A DNA stretch of 64,000 nt from Streptacidiphilus jiangxiensis (lineage in GTDB: Bacteria; Actinomycetota; Actinomycetes; Streptomycetales; Streptomycetaceae): NCBI RefSeq assembly GCF_900109465.1, contig NZ_FOAZ01000013.1, positions 167,692-231,691 on the forward strand, in the 5' to 3' direction. Below, piece after piece: positions 8,164 through 15,710 of this stretch. How positions within the stretch are numbered: position 1 is the stretch's first letter; each line of letters begins with the position of its first letter. Position numbers and translations under genes: made by a program. The notes under the pieces are model-generated. The model ran no database searches. It worked only from the letters and a program-made list of their open reading frames with translations, and was not told the origin of the DNA.

Positions 8164-8541
8164 TCAGTCCTTCGCGCCACCTGCCGCACCGACGCTGTCG
8201 ATGTTCTCCTCGACCCAGGCCCGCAGCAGGTTCAGCGGCACGGCGGCGCTCTTGCCCAGCACGGTGAGCGCGTACTCGACGTGCAGCGGCACGGCCGGGT
8301 AGACCGTGCGGTCGACCAGGCCGAAGTCCTCCAGTCGGCGCAGCGTCTGGGTCAGCACCTTCGGACTGACCCCCTGCAGCCTGCGCTGCAGCGCGCCGAA
8401 GCGTTGCGGGCCCTCCTCCAGCGCGCCCACGGCCAGGGCCGACCACTTGTTGGCCAGCAGGTCGAGCAGGGCCCGGCACGGGCACTGGGCGGCGTAGACG
8501 TCGTGGTGCGCGTGCTGGCCGGTCGGGCAGCTGGTCGTCAT
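8164..8541 (-). CDS. HxlR-family transcriptional regulator
   Basis: 125 aa from ATG 8541 (GAGGAG upstream). A single winged HTH of HxlR type: LLDLLANKWSALAVGAL, RFGALQRRLQGVSPKVLTQTLRRLE, GLVDRTVYP and VEYALTVLG. Cysteines at 5, 20 and 22 precede the HTH. HxlR proteins such as YodB and HypR sense quinones, diamide or aldehydes through such N-terminal cysteines. It is divergent from a quinone-oxidoreductase-type gene, which fits an electrophile-response switch. Confidence 0.9.
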   Translation of the reverse strand: MTTSCPTGQHAHHDVYAAQCPCRALLDLLANKWSALAVGALEEGPQRFGALQRRLQGVSPKVLTQTLRRLEDFGLVDRTVYPAVPLHVEYALTVLGKSAAVPLNLLRAWVEENIDSVGAAGGAKD

Positions 8542-8577
8542 GGCTGAGCTCCTCGCCTGGATGCTTCCCAACGGGAA

Positions 8578-8601
8578 GTAGTTCCCCTTGCGGGTAACTA
8601 C
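8578..8601. promoter_or_regulatory. Palindrome, probable HxlR operator
   Basis: GTAGTTCCCC-TTGC-GGGTAACTAC: 10-bp arms with one mismatch, 36 bp upstream of the HxlR start and in the promoter gap of the divergent oxidoreductase. The outer GTAGTT/AACTAC is perfect. Confidence 0.7.
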
Positions 8602-8684
8602 GCCCGCGGACCTAGCGTCATTCCCGTCAGCGCGGAGGCCGCCAACCGAAGTCCTCCGCACTCTGCGATGTCGAGGAATGAGCC

Positions 8685-9662
8685 ATGTCCACTGGGAGTG
8701 GGAAGTCGATGCGCGCGGTGGTCCAGGACGCGTTCGGGGGCCCCGAGGTGCTGCACCTCTTGGAGGTGCCCCGGCCGGAGCCGCTGCCGACGGAGGTGCT
8801 GGTGCGCGTGCACGCCGCCGGGGTGAACCCCGTGGACTGGAAGACCCGGGCCGGTACCGGCATGGCCGGGGTGCTCGGGCAGCCGCCCTTCGTGCTCGGC
8901 TGGGACGTCTCCGGCGTGGTGGAGGCCGTCGGCTTCGGCGTCACCACGCTGAAGGTCGGCGACGAGGTCTACGGGATGCCGTGGTTCCCGCGCGCCGCGG
9001 GCGGCTACGCCGAGTACGTCACCGCACCCGCGCGGCAGTTCGCCCGCAAGCCGGCCACCGTCGACCATGTGCACGCCGCCGCCGTGCCGCTGGCGGCGCT
9101 GACGGCCTGGCAGGCCGTGGTCGACACCGCCCACGTGCAGCCGGGCCAGCGCGTCCTGGTCACCGCCGCCGCAGGCGGAGTGGGCCACTTCGCCGTCCAG
9201 TTCGCCCGCCACCTGGGCGCGCACGTCATCGCGACCGCAAGCGCCGCCCGCCACCCCTGGCTCAAGGAGCTCGGCGCCGACGAGACCGTCGACTACACCA
9301 CCACCCGCTTCGAGGAGGTCACCTCGGACGTCGACGTCGTCATCGACCTGGTCGGCGACGACCACGACCGCACCAGTACCCGGTCACTGAAGGTCCTGCG
9401 CCCCGGCGGCCTGCTCGTCGCGATCCCCGCAGGCGTCTCCCCCGAACTGGCCGAGGCCGCCGAGACGGCCGGCGTCCGGGTCACCCCGTTCCTGGTGGAA
9501 CCGGACGGTGCCGCGCTGACCACCATCGCGGCACTGATCGACGCCGGCGCGGTGACCGTCGAGGTGGAGGAGGTCTTCCCGCTGGAGCGCGCCGGCACGG
9601 CGCACGCCCGCGGCGAGGCCGGCCGCACTCGCGGCAAGCTCGTCCTGACCACCGCCAACTGA
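8685..9662 (+). CDS. NADP-dependent zinc-free MDR oxidoreductase (quinone oxidoreductase type)
   Basis: 325 aa. N-terminal GroES-like domain (GVNPVDWKTRAG), cofactor motif AAAGGVGHFAVQFAR (residues about 156-170, the AxxGGVG of quinone oxidoreductases) and C-terminal GKLVLT. The structural and catalytic zinc ligands of alcohol dehydrogenases are absent. It probably reduces a quinone or enone. It diverges from the HxlR gene and is likely repressed by it. Confidence 0.88.
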   Translation: MSTGSGKSMRAVVQDAFGGPEVLHLLEVPRPEPLPTEVLVRVHAAGVNPVDWKTRAGTGMAGVLGQPPFVLGWDVSGVVEAVGFGVTTLKVGDEVYGMPWFPRAAGGYAEYVTAPARQFARKPATVDHVHAAAVPLAALTAWQAVVDTAHVQPGQRVLVTAAAGGVGHFAVQFARHLGAHVIATASAARHPWLKELGADETVDYTTTRFEEVTSDVDVVIDLVGDDHDRTSTRSLKVLRPGGLLVAIPAGVSPELAEAAETAGVRVTPFLVEPDGAALTTIAALIDAGAVTVEVEEVFPLERAGTAHARGEAGRTRGKLVLTTAN

Positions 9663-9710
9663 CCTTCATCTGCCGCTGTTTGGAGAACCGCCATGCGGTG
9701 ACGCAGCAGC

Positions 9711-9746
9711 GCGGCCCCGGCCGGGAAAGCCTCCCCGCCGGGCCGC
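9711..9746. terminator. GC-rich hairpin between convergent genes
   Basis: GCGGCCCCGGC pairs with GCCGGGCCGC (one bulge). It lies between the stops of the oxidoreductase (+) and the TetR gene (-), so it may serve both directions. Confidence 0.45.
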
Positions 9747-9767
9747 GGCATCCACGTCGATCGCGCC

Positions 9768-10352
9768 TCAGGCGTCGCCACGCACCGCCCCGAGGCACTG
9801 GTCGTACAGCTCGGCCAGGTCGAGCCGCCCTCCGCTCTGGGCCCACAGCTCCGTCGCCGCGTCCACGCAGGCGAAGACTGTGGCGACGATCGCCTTCGCG
9901 CGCGGATCGGGCGTCGCGCCGACGCCGCCGCCCAGCCGGACCTGGACGACCGGCACGAGGTCGGCCTGCCAGCGCAACCGCTTCTCGATGTAGCGGGCGT
10001 GCAGCGAGGGAGTCGCGAAGATCAGGCGGGAGAGCTCCAGGACCCGTTCCGGCGTGTGGTTGGCGGTCAGGACGAGCTCGAAGCCGGCGCGCAGGGCGTC
10101 CCAGGGTGACAGCTCGGCCGGTTGCTGCTCGACGGTCCGCTTCAGCAGTGCGCCCAGCGCCTCCTGGTCCCCGCAGACCAGGTCCTCCTTGGTCCCGAAG
10201 TAGCGGAACAGGGAGCGCTGGGAGATCCCCGCCTCCCGCGCGATCTGCGCGATCGTCGTCTGCTCGTACCCCTGCTCGACGAAGAGCCGCACCGCCGTGT
10301 CCAGGATCTGCTCGACGGCGACCTGTCGCGATCGGTCCCACAAGGTCGTCAT
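9768..10352 (-). CDS. TetR/AcrR-family transcriptional regulator
   Basis: 194 aa from ATG 10352. A longer form from ATG 10400 would run into the presumed operator. HTH at residues 12-60 (ILDTAVRLFVEQGYEQTTIAQIAREAGISQRSLFRYFGTK, in pieces). The C-terminal domain is of AcrR type (ELSPWDALRAGFELVL, RVLELSRLIF). Divergent from an SDR gene, its likely target. Confidence 0.9.
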   Translation of the reverse strand: MTTLWDRSRQVAVEQILDTAVRLFVEQGYEQTTIAQIAREAGISQRSLFRYFGTKEDLVCGDQEALGALLKRTVEQQPAELSPWDALRAGFELVLTANHTPERVLELSRLIFATPSLHARYIEKRLRWQADLVPVVQVRLGGGVGATPDPRAKAIVATVFACVDAATELWAQSGGRLDLAELYDQCLGAVRGDA

Positions 10353-10402
10353 GGAAAGCCACCCTACCTCCCCTCTGGACAGTCGCCGCCTACTTGGCAT
10401 TA

Positions 10403-10419
10403 ACTGCCAGAAAAGCAGT
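10403..10419. promoter_or_regulatory. Short inverted repeat, candidate TetR operator
   Basis: ACTGC-N7-GCAGT in an A+T-rich pocket of the 98-bp gap between the TetR and SDR genes. Confidence 0.4.
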
Positions 10420-10450
10420 GACTGCACTCACCCATGGAGCAGGGAGCGTC

Positions 10451-11251
10451 ATGACAGCCGTCGACTACCGCGGACAGACCACACTGATCACCGGCGCCAG
10501 CGCGGGGCTGGGGGCCGAGTTCGCCCGTCGGCTCGCCGCCCGCGGCTCGGATCTGGTCCTGGTCGCCCGCCGTCGGGAACGCCTGGAGGAACTGGCCGCC
10601 GAGCTGCGCGCGCGCCACCGCGTCCGGGTGCACGTGGTGCCGATGGACCTGTCCGCCGCGAACCCGGGGCAGGCGCTGGCCGAGCGACTGGACGCGTTGG
10701 GTCTGCACGTCACGAGCGTGGTCAACAACGCGGGCTTCGCCAGCTTCGGCCCCTTCCACCAGGCGGATCCGGACCGGATGCGCCGTGAGATCGCCGTGGA
10801 CGTGACCGCCGTGGCCGACATCAGCCGGGCCTTCATCGGACAGTTGCGTACCGCGGGTCGCGGCGTACTGGTCAACGTCGCGAGCCTGGCGGCCTACCAG
10901 CCCAATCCGCGCATGGCCCTCTACGGCGCGACCAAGGCGTTCGTGCTGAGTCTCACCGAGGCCCTGTGGGAGGAGTCGCGCGGCACCGGCCTGCGCGTGC
11001 TCGCGTTGTCACCGGGTGCGACCCGGACCGAGTTCTTCGACGTCGTCGGCACCGACCAGGCCGCCGGTGGCACCCGGCTCGCCTCTCCCGACGACGTGGT
11101 GCGCACGGCCCTGGCCGCCCTGGACCGCAGGAACCCGCCGCCCAGCGTCATCGCCGGGCGGGCGAACCGCGTGATGGCCACGCTCTCCCGTCTGGCCCCG
11201 CGACGGCAGGTCATCCGGGCCATCGGCCGGCTCACCGCCGAGGGGGTGTGA
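10451..11251 (+). CDS. Classical short-chain dehydrogenase/reductase
   Basis: 266 aa, with GGGAG 6 nt before the ATG. Cofactor motif TGASAGLG (residues 14-21), arginines after beta-2 (VARRRERLEEL) suggesting NADP(H), NNAGF, catalytic Ser in VNVASLAAY and Y-x3-K in YGATK. Complete active site. It diverges from the TetR gene. Substrate unknown. Confidence 0.9.
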   Translation: MTAVDYRGQTTLITGASAGLGAEFARRLAARGSDLVLVARRRERLEELAAELRARHRVRVHVVPMDLSAANPGQALAERLDALGLHVTSVVNNAGFASFGPFHQADPDRMRREIAVDVTAVADISRAFIGQLRTAGRGVLVNVASLAAYQPNPRMALYGATKAFVLSLTEALWEESRGTGLRVLALSPGATRTEFFDVVGTDQAAGGTRLASPDDVVRTALAALDRRNPPPSVIAGRANRVMATLSRLAPRRQVIRAIGRLTAEGV

Positions 11252-11349
11252 CGACGGGTGCGACCGCGGTGGTCCGGGGCGGGGCGGCGCGGTCGGCATC
11301 GGCTCGACAGCGCCGGCGCCCACAGCGCCGTCCCCTGCGGTGACGTGCC

Positions 11350-11922
11350 TCAGGGGCGGTGGCGGAAGCCGTCCATCAGGAGGTCGAGCAGCCGGGCCAT
11401 CCGGGCCCGGTGCTCCGGGGTGGTGGCGGCCAGGGAGAGGCCGCTCAGGCTGAACAGCACGTCCTCGGGCTCCAGGTCGGGGCGGATCACGTCCGCGGCG
11501 ATCCCGGCCCACAGCAGGTCGCCGATCGCGGCGGTCAGCATCGCCCGGCTGTGCGAGAAGGGATCTCCCCCGGAGGCGACGAGCGCGCGGAGCGCGTCGG
11601 ACATCCCGCGCTTGGTCGACATGTAGGCGACAAAGCCGTCCATCCAGGCACGCAACGCGGCGTCAGGCGCCATGCGGTCCAGCAGCTCCGCGGCGGAGTC
11701 GCAGAGTTTCGCGAGCTCGCTGCGGTAGGCCGCATCCACGAGCTCCTCTCGGGTGGCGAAGTGGCGGTACAGGGTGCCGATCCCGACCCCGGCCTCCTTG
11801 GCGACGGCCTCCAAGGTCACCTCAGGCCCATCCTGGCCGAAGGCCCGCGCGGCGACCTCGATCAGTCGCTCGCGGTTGCGGCGCGCGTCGGCGCGCAGCG
11901 GGCGGGGCTGGGAAGTGGTCAC
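11350..11922 (-). CDS. TetR-family transcriptional regulator
   Basis: 190 aa from GTG 11922, which has AGGAGA 7 nt upstream; the frame is open to an ATG-equivalent codon at 11943. HTH: RERLIEVAARAFGQDG, VTLEAVAKEAGVGIGTLYRHF. The C-terminal domain (SetR/SCO1712-like LDRMAPDAALRAWMDGFVAYM) is found in regulators that commonly sit beside SDR genes. Two identical palindromes lie in the gap to the divergent SDR. Confidence 0.92.
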   Translation of the reverse strand: MTTSQPRPLRADARRNRERLIEVAARAFGQDGPEVTLEAVAKEAGVGIGTLYRHFATREELVDAAYRSELAKLCDSAAELLDRMAPDAALRAWMDGFVAYMSTKRGMSDALRALVASGGDPFSHSRAMLTAAIGDLLWAGIAADVIRPDLEPEDVLFSLSGLSLAATTPEHRARMARLLDLLMDGFRHRP

Positions 11923-11944
11923 GTCGGCTCTCCTGGGTTGCAAG

Positions 11945-11958
11945 CGGAGGCTCCTCCG
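11945..11958. promoter_or_regulatory. TetR operator copy 1
   Basis: Perfect palindrome CGGAGG-CT-CCTCCG, 22 bp upstream of the TetR start codon. An identical half-site pair occurs 31 bp away. Confidence 0.75.
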
Positions 11959-11975
11959 TTTAGTCTCGAGCTATA

Positions 11976-11989
11976 CGGAGGGTCCTCCG
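11976..11989. promoter_or_regulatory. TetR operator copy 2
   Basis: Perfect palindrome CGGAGG-GT-CCTCCG. Its centre is 31 bp from copy 1 (about three helical turns), placing both dimers on the same DNA face. Confidence 0.75.
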
Positions 11990-12093
11990 GTTCACTCTAC
12001 CGGGCCACACCCGCGCCGCGACCCCGCCGCACCCGCACACCCCCGCCCCCAGGCACCCCTGCCCGAAGGGCACGCAGCCAGACGGGAACCAGC

Positions 12094-13056
12094 ATGAACG
12101 GCACCACTCCCCCTGCCCGCCTCACCACCCCCTTCGGCGCCGAGTCGACCGCCGCCGAGGTCGTCGCCGGCGTCGACCTGACCGGTCGCCGCGTCGTCGT
12201 CACCGGTGGCGCCTCCGGTATCGGCGTCGAGACCGCCCGCGCGCTGGCCTCCGCCGGAGCGGAGCTCACCCTCGCAGTCCGCGACCTCGCCGCGGGGGCG
12301 CGCACCGCGGCCGACATCACCGCGACGACGGGCGCCAAGCAGGTGCACGTCGCGCACCTGGACCTGGCGGACCAGTCCTCCGTCGCGGACTTCGTCACCG
12401 CCTGGGACGGACCGCTCGACATCCTGGTCAACAACGCCGGGGTCATGGCCTCGCCCGAGCTGCGCACCCCCGAGGGCTGGGAGCTCCAGTTCGCCACCAA
12501 CCACCTCGGCCACTTCGCGCTGACCACCGGCCTGCACGAGGCGCTGGCACGGAGCGGCGCCGCCCGCGTCGTGGCGGTCAGCTCCAGCGCCCACCACCGC
12601 TCGCCGGTCGTCTTCGAGGACATCCACTTCCGCGAGCGCCCCTACGAGCCCTGGTCCGCCTACGGTCAGTCCAAGACCGCCAACGTCCTGTTCGCCGTGG
12701 AGGCGGCCGAGCGCTGGGCGCGGGACGGCATCTCCGTCAACGCGCTGATGCCCGGCGGGATCCGCACCAACCTCCAGCGCTACGTCTCCGACGAGGAGCT
12801 GGCCCGGCTGCGCGCGCAGGCCGCGGGGGGCACGGAGCTTCGGTGGAAGTCGCCGGAGGAGGGCGCGGCGACCTCGGTACTGCTGGCCGCGTCACCGCTG
12901 GTGGCGGGCGTCAGCGGCCGCTACTTCGAGGACTGCAACGAGGCTGTCAGGGGCGTGCTCGGCGCACGCACGGGCGTGGCCGAGTACGCTCTCGATCCGG
13001 AGGCCGCCGCAAGGCTCTGGCAGGTGTCCGAGGACACCCTGGCGACGCGGGACTGA
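12094..13056 (+). CDS. SDR oxidoreductase (retinol-dehydrogenase/WWOX-like)
   Basis: 320 aa from ATG 12094. TGGASGIG cofactor motif, NNAGVMASPE, N in ATNHLGHF, Ser in AVSSSAHH and Y-x3-K in YGQSK. The long C-terminal half with PGGIRTNLQRY and WKSPEEGAAT is typical of this SDR subgroup. It lies opposite the TetR gene, probably repressed through the twin operators. Confidence 0.9.
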   Translation: MNGTTPPARLTTPFGAESTAAEVVAGVDLTGRRVVVTGGASGIGVETARALASAGAELTLAVRDLAAGARTAADITATTGAKQVHVAHLDLADQSSVADFVTAWDGPLDILVNNAGVMASPELRTPEGWELQFATNHLGHFALTTGLHEALARSGAARVVAVSSSAHHRSPVVFEDIHFRERPYEPWSAYGQSKTANVLFAVEAAERWARDGISVNALMPGGIRTNLQRYVSDEELARLRAQAAGGTELRWKSPEEGAATSVLLAASPLVAGVSGRYFEDCNEAVRGVLGARTGVAEYALDPEAAARLWQVSEDTLATRD

Positions 13057-13059
13057 TCC

Positions 13060-13262
13060 CGACAACGTGGGATCGACGCGGCAGTCGATCAACGGGAGCC
13101 GGCCCAGCGAGACCACGCCGAGCAGCAACAGTACTGCCGCCAGGACCATCGCCGGCGTCACCGTGGTGTGCTGTGCGAACTGGCCCCACCACAGCGAGCC
13201 GAGCGCGCTGCCGCCCTGGAAGACCAGCAGGTAGAAGCCGACGGCCCGCGCGCACCCGGCCC
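13060..13262 (-). pseudogene. Remnant of an MFS_3-type transporter
   Basis: Minus-strand reading gives RAVGFYLLVFQGGSALGSL, WWGQFA and MVLAAVLLLLGVVSLGRLPL, matching the late transmembrane part of MFS_3 (EntS-like) exporters. It has no start, no 5' two-thirds, and its 3' end runs into the end of the SDR gene. About 65 codons remain of a protein that is normally about 400 aa. Confidence 0.6.
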
Positions 13263-13265
13263 GGC

Positions 13266-13305
13266 AAAGGGCGGTGGCCTCCCCTCGGGGAGGCCACCGC
13301 CCTTT
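13266..13305. terminator. Strong bidirectional hairpin terminator
   Basis: 19-bp perfect arms (AAAGGGCGGTGGCCTCCCC and its complement) around a 2-nt TC centre. A-rich on one side and T-rich on the other, so it can act on both strands. It lies between gene remnants. Confidence 0.88.
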
Positions 13306-13320
13306 GGCGTGGGACGCGGT

Positions 13321-13392
13321 TCAGCCCCGGTAGGTCTCCAGGAGGCGCAGCCAAACCTCGCTGATGGTCGGAAAGGCAGGGGCGGCGTGCCA
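13321..13392 (-). pseudogene. C-terminal scrap of a pyridine-nucleotide-disulfide oxidoreductase
   Basis: After the stop of the NmrA-like gene the same frame continues WHAAPAFPTISEVWLRLLE..., then a stop at 13321. HA-x-PAFPT-SEVWLRLLE resembles the extreme C-terminus of mercuric-reductase/lipoamide-dehydrogenase-like flavoproteins. Only about 23 codons remain. Confidence 0.4.
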
Positions 13393-13395
13393 CGT

Positions 13396-14337
13396 CTAGC
13401 GCTGCAGCCAGCCCGAGGCCCACAGGTGGTCCGGGGACATCTCCGCACGGAAGACCGGGGCCGAGCGGTGGGCGAACTCTGCGAAGGTGGTGGGCCGGAG
13501 GCCGAAGCGGTCGAAGGCCGCGGTGTCGACGTCGGACTCGGGTCCGCCCTCGCGCCGGACGCGGAACAGGTCGTCGAGGTCGTCGGCGGAGCGTCGCGGG
13601 ATTCCGGCGGCGAGGAGCCTGCGGTGCTTCTCCTCGGGCGCCAGGTCGACGTAGCGGATCGGTCGCCCGATGACCTCGGAGAGGATCGCGCAGACCTCGG
13701 TCATCGACAGCGCCTCGGGTCCCGTGAACGGGAGGAGGTCGGCCTCGCCGTCCACGGACTCGGGCACGGTCGCAGTCGCAGTCGCAGTCGCAGTCGCCGC
13801 GGCGAAAGCGATCCGGGCGACGTCCTCGGTGTCCACCGGCGCCATCCGCGTGTCGCCCAGCGGCTGGGCGAAGCTGCCGTCGGCCAGCAGGGTGGGCACC
13901 TCGCGGTAGTAGACCTGCATGAACTGGCTCGGCCGCAGCACGGTCGCGCGCACCCGCGCCGCCAGCAGGTGCTGCTCCACCTGCGCGTGGTAGCGCCCGA
14001 ACCGGAACGCGGAGTCCGGATCAGCGCCGAGGCCGGAGACTTTGACGATGTGTCGCACGCCCGCCGCGACGGCCGCGTCGATCAGGTTGCCCTGGGCCTC
14101 GACCATCGCGTCGTCCCCGCTGGAGATCAGCACGACCGTCTCGACGCCGTCCAGCGCGGGGGCGAGGGTCGCGGGAACGAGCAGGTCCGCGCGGACGGTG
14201 TCGACGCCCGCCGCGTCGCGTTCGGCGCGGCGCTTGTCCGGGTCACGGACCAGCGCGCGGGCGGGTCGGGCCTGGCGGCCGAACTCGCGCACCACGGCCG
14301 AGCCCGTCAGGCCGGTCGCTCCGGTGATGAGGATCAT
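13396..14337 (-). CDS. NmrA-like NAD(P)-binding protein
   Basis: 313 aa from ATG 14337 (AGGGAG upstream; an open frame reaches 14361). ILITGATGLTGSAV is the atypical-SDR cofactor loop (GxTGxTG). It then follows the NmrA/HSCARG pattern (HIVKVSGLGAD, LRPSQFMQ, PVDTEDVARIA, ALSMTEVCAILSEVIGRPI). No Y-x3-K, so redox sensing or an isomerase-like role is as likely as dehydrogenation. An Ala-Thr dipeptide run encoded by a 6-bp microsatellite interrupts it at about residue 185. It diverges from the sigma factor gene. Confidence 0.85.
   Translation of the reverse strand: MILITGATGLTGSAVVREFGRQARPARALVRDPDKRRAERDAAGVDTVRADLLVPATLAPALDGVETVVLISSGDDAMVEAQGNLIDAAVAAGVRHIVKVSGLGADPDSAFRFGRYHAQVEQHLLAARVRATVLRPSQFMQVYYREVPTLLADGSFAQPLGDTRMAPVDTEDVARIAFAAATATATATATVPESVDGEADLLPFTGPEALSMTEVCAILSEVIGRPIRYVDLAPEEKHRRLLAAGIPRRSADDLDDLFRVRREGGPESDVDTAAFDRFGLRPTTFAEFAHRSAPVFRAEMSPDHLWASGWLQR
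13771..13797. repeat. Hexanucleotide microsatellite CGCAGT x4
   Basis: Four perfect CGCAGT units plus CGC inside the NmrA-like gene, encoding alternating Ala-Thr. Unit length is a multiple of 3, so slippage changes length but not frame. Confidence 0.85.
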
Positions 14338-14364
14338 CTCTTGCTCCCTGGTGGTTGCCACTGC

Positions 14365-14383
14365 GGACCGCTCGGTGCGGTCC
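14365..14383. promoter_or_regulatory. Inverted repeat in the NmrA/sigma promoter gap
   Basis: GGACCG-N7-CGGTCC, 27 bp upstream of the NmrA-like start. Possible regulator site. Confidence 0.4.
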
Positions 14384-14503
14384 TACGTACGGTGCAGACG
14401 AAGCAGGGGCGCGGAACTGACCGCTTCGGGCGGAAATACCTCGCGGACGGTCGCGGTTGTCGCTCAGGTGAGGTCCACCACCCAGGCGACATCCGCAGAT
14501 GTT

Positions 14504-15583
14504 GTGACCACCCTCGGCCAGGGGACGCCCGCCGCCCAGGGAACGCAGTCAGTCGGGCTCGGGGTCCCGGCCGGGGGCTGGGACGCGCTCCACGCCCGCC
14601 ACCAGCATGAGCTGCTCGGCTACTGCTACCGCATGCTCGGTTCCCCCTTCGACGCCGAGGAGGCCGTGCAGGAGACGTGGCTGCGCGCCTGGCGGGGCCG
14701 TGGGGAGTTCGCCGGGCGCGCCTCGGTGCGGGTGTGGCTGTTCAGGATCGCCACCAACGTCTGCCTGGACCTGCTACGGCAGCGGCCACGGCGCGAGCGG
14801 CCCGTCGACGTCACCGCGGCCGGGGACCCGCTGTCCCCGCGCGGCGCCGCCGAGGAGGAGCGCTGGCTGCTGCCCGCGCCCGACCGGTGGCTGCTGCCCG
14901 CCGACCCGGACCCCGCCCACGCCGCCGTCCTGCGCGAGTCGGTCCGGCTCGCCTTCGTCGCCGCCCTGCACCGGCTCCCCCCGACGCAGCGCGCCACGCT
15001 GCTGGCCCGCGACATCCTGCGCCTGTCCGCCCAGGAGACCGCAGCGCTGCTGGAGGTGACCGTCCCCGCCGCCAACGGCCTGCTGCGCCGCGCCCGTCAC
15101 AGCCTGGCCGCCACCGCCCCGACCGACGCCGAAGGCAACAGCGACGGTGACGGCGACGGGGGTCCCCGGCGGGACGAGCTCAGCGAACTGAGCAAGCGTC
15201 AGCGAGCCCTGTTGGACCGCTACATCACCGCCTTCGAGCGCCACGACATCCCCGCCCTCCTGGCGTTGCTCCACGACGACGCGACGCTCTCCATGCCGCC
15301 GCACGCGCTGTGGCTTGCCGGGCGCGCCGACATCGGGCGGTGGTTCCTCCGCGACCCCAACCCCTGCCTCGGCTCCCGGGCCCTGCCGATCCGGGCCAAC
15401 GGCACGCCCGGCCTCGCCATCCTTCACCACGACGGCCAGGGCCCGGCGGGGTGGCGGCCTTTCGCCGTGCAGCTCCTCACCGTGCGCGAGGACCGGATCG
15501 CCGCGCTCGACACCTTCCTGGACCCGCGCCTGGTCGCACTGCTCACCTCGGAGGCCGGGGCGCCGGACAGACTGCCCTGGTAG
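14504..15583 (+). CDS. ECF sigma factor with C-terminal SnoaL-like domain (SigX5/ECF56-like)
   Basis: 359 aa from GTG 14504; the ribosome site is weak and GTG 14468 is an alternative. Region 2 (LHARHQHELLGYCYRMLGSPFDAEEAVQETWLRAW in parts), region 4 (LHRLPPTQRATLLARDILRLSAQETAALL) and, from about residue 225, an NTF2/SnoaL-like domain (LLDRYITAFERHDIPALLALLHDDATLSMPP, WFLRDPNPC, RPFAVQLLTVREDRIAALDTFLD). In this class the C-terminal domain replaces a separate anti-sigma protein and modulates activity. The divergent NmrA-like gene is a plausible target. Confidence 0.88.
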   Translation: MTTLGQGTPAAQGTQSVGLGVPAGGWDALHARHQHELLGYCYRMLGSPFDAEEAVQETWLRAWRGRGEFAGRASVRVWLFRIATNVCLDLLRQRPRRERPVDVTAAGDPLSPRGAAEEERWLLPAPDRWLLPADPDPAHAAVLRESVRLAFVAALHRLPPTQRATLLARDILRLSAQETAALLEVTVPAANGLLRRARHSLAATAPTDAEGNSDGDGDGGPRRDELSELSKRQRALLDRYITAFERHDIPALLALLHDDATLSMPPHALWLAGRADIGRWFLRDPNPCLGSRALPIRANGTPGLAILHHDGQGPAGWRPFAVQLLTVREDRIAALDTFLDPRLVALLTSEAGAPDRLPW

Positions 15584-15663
15584 CGCGGCTCGGCGGCCGC
15601 CGCACCACCCCCGGACACAACACCACGCACAACCCGAGTTCCACCACGCGGAGTTGCCGCAGC

Positions 15664-15691
15664 GTCCCCACCTTCCCGCGAAGGTGGGGAC
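15664..15691. terminator. Hairpin terminator between convergent genes
   Basis: 12-bp perfect arms GTCCCCACCTTC / GAAGGTGGGGAC with CCGC loop, between the sigma gene (+) and the LLM gene (-). Confidence 0.85.
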
Positions 15692-15710
15692 GCGGGCGGC
15701 GGGCGTCCCT

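Noticed and set aside
8588..11251. Single 887-codon frame spanning several genes
   Set aside because: It runs across the MDR gene and a minus-strand TetR gene in the wrong frame; only its last 266 codons (the SDR from 10451) are real.
13771..13797. Tandem repeat as a possible CRISPR-like array
   Set aside because: Units are 6 bp without spacers and lie in a coding gene; it is a microsatellite.
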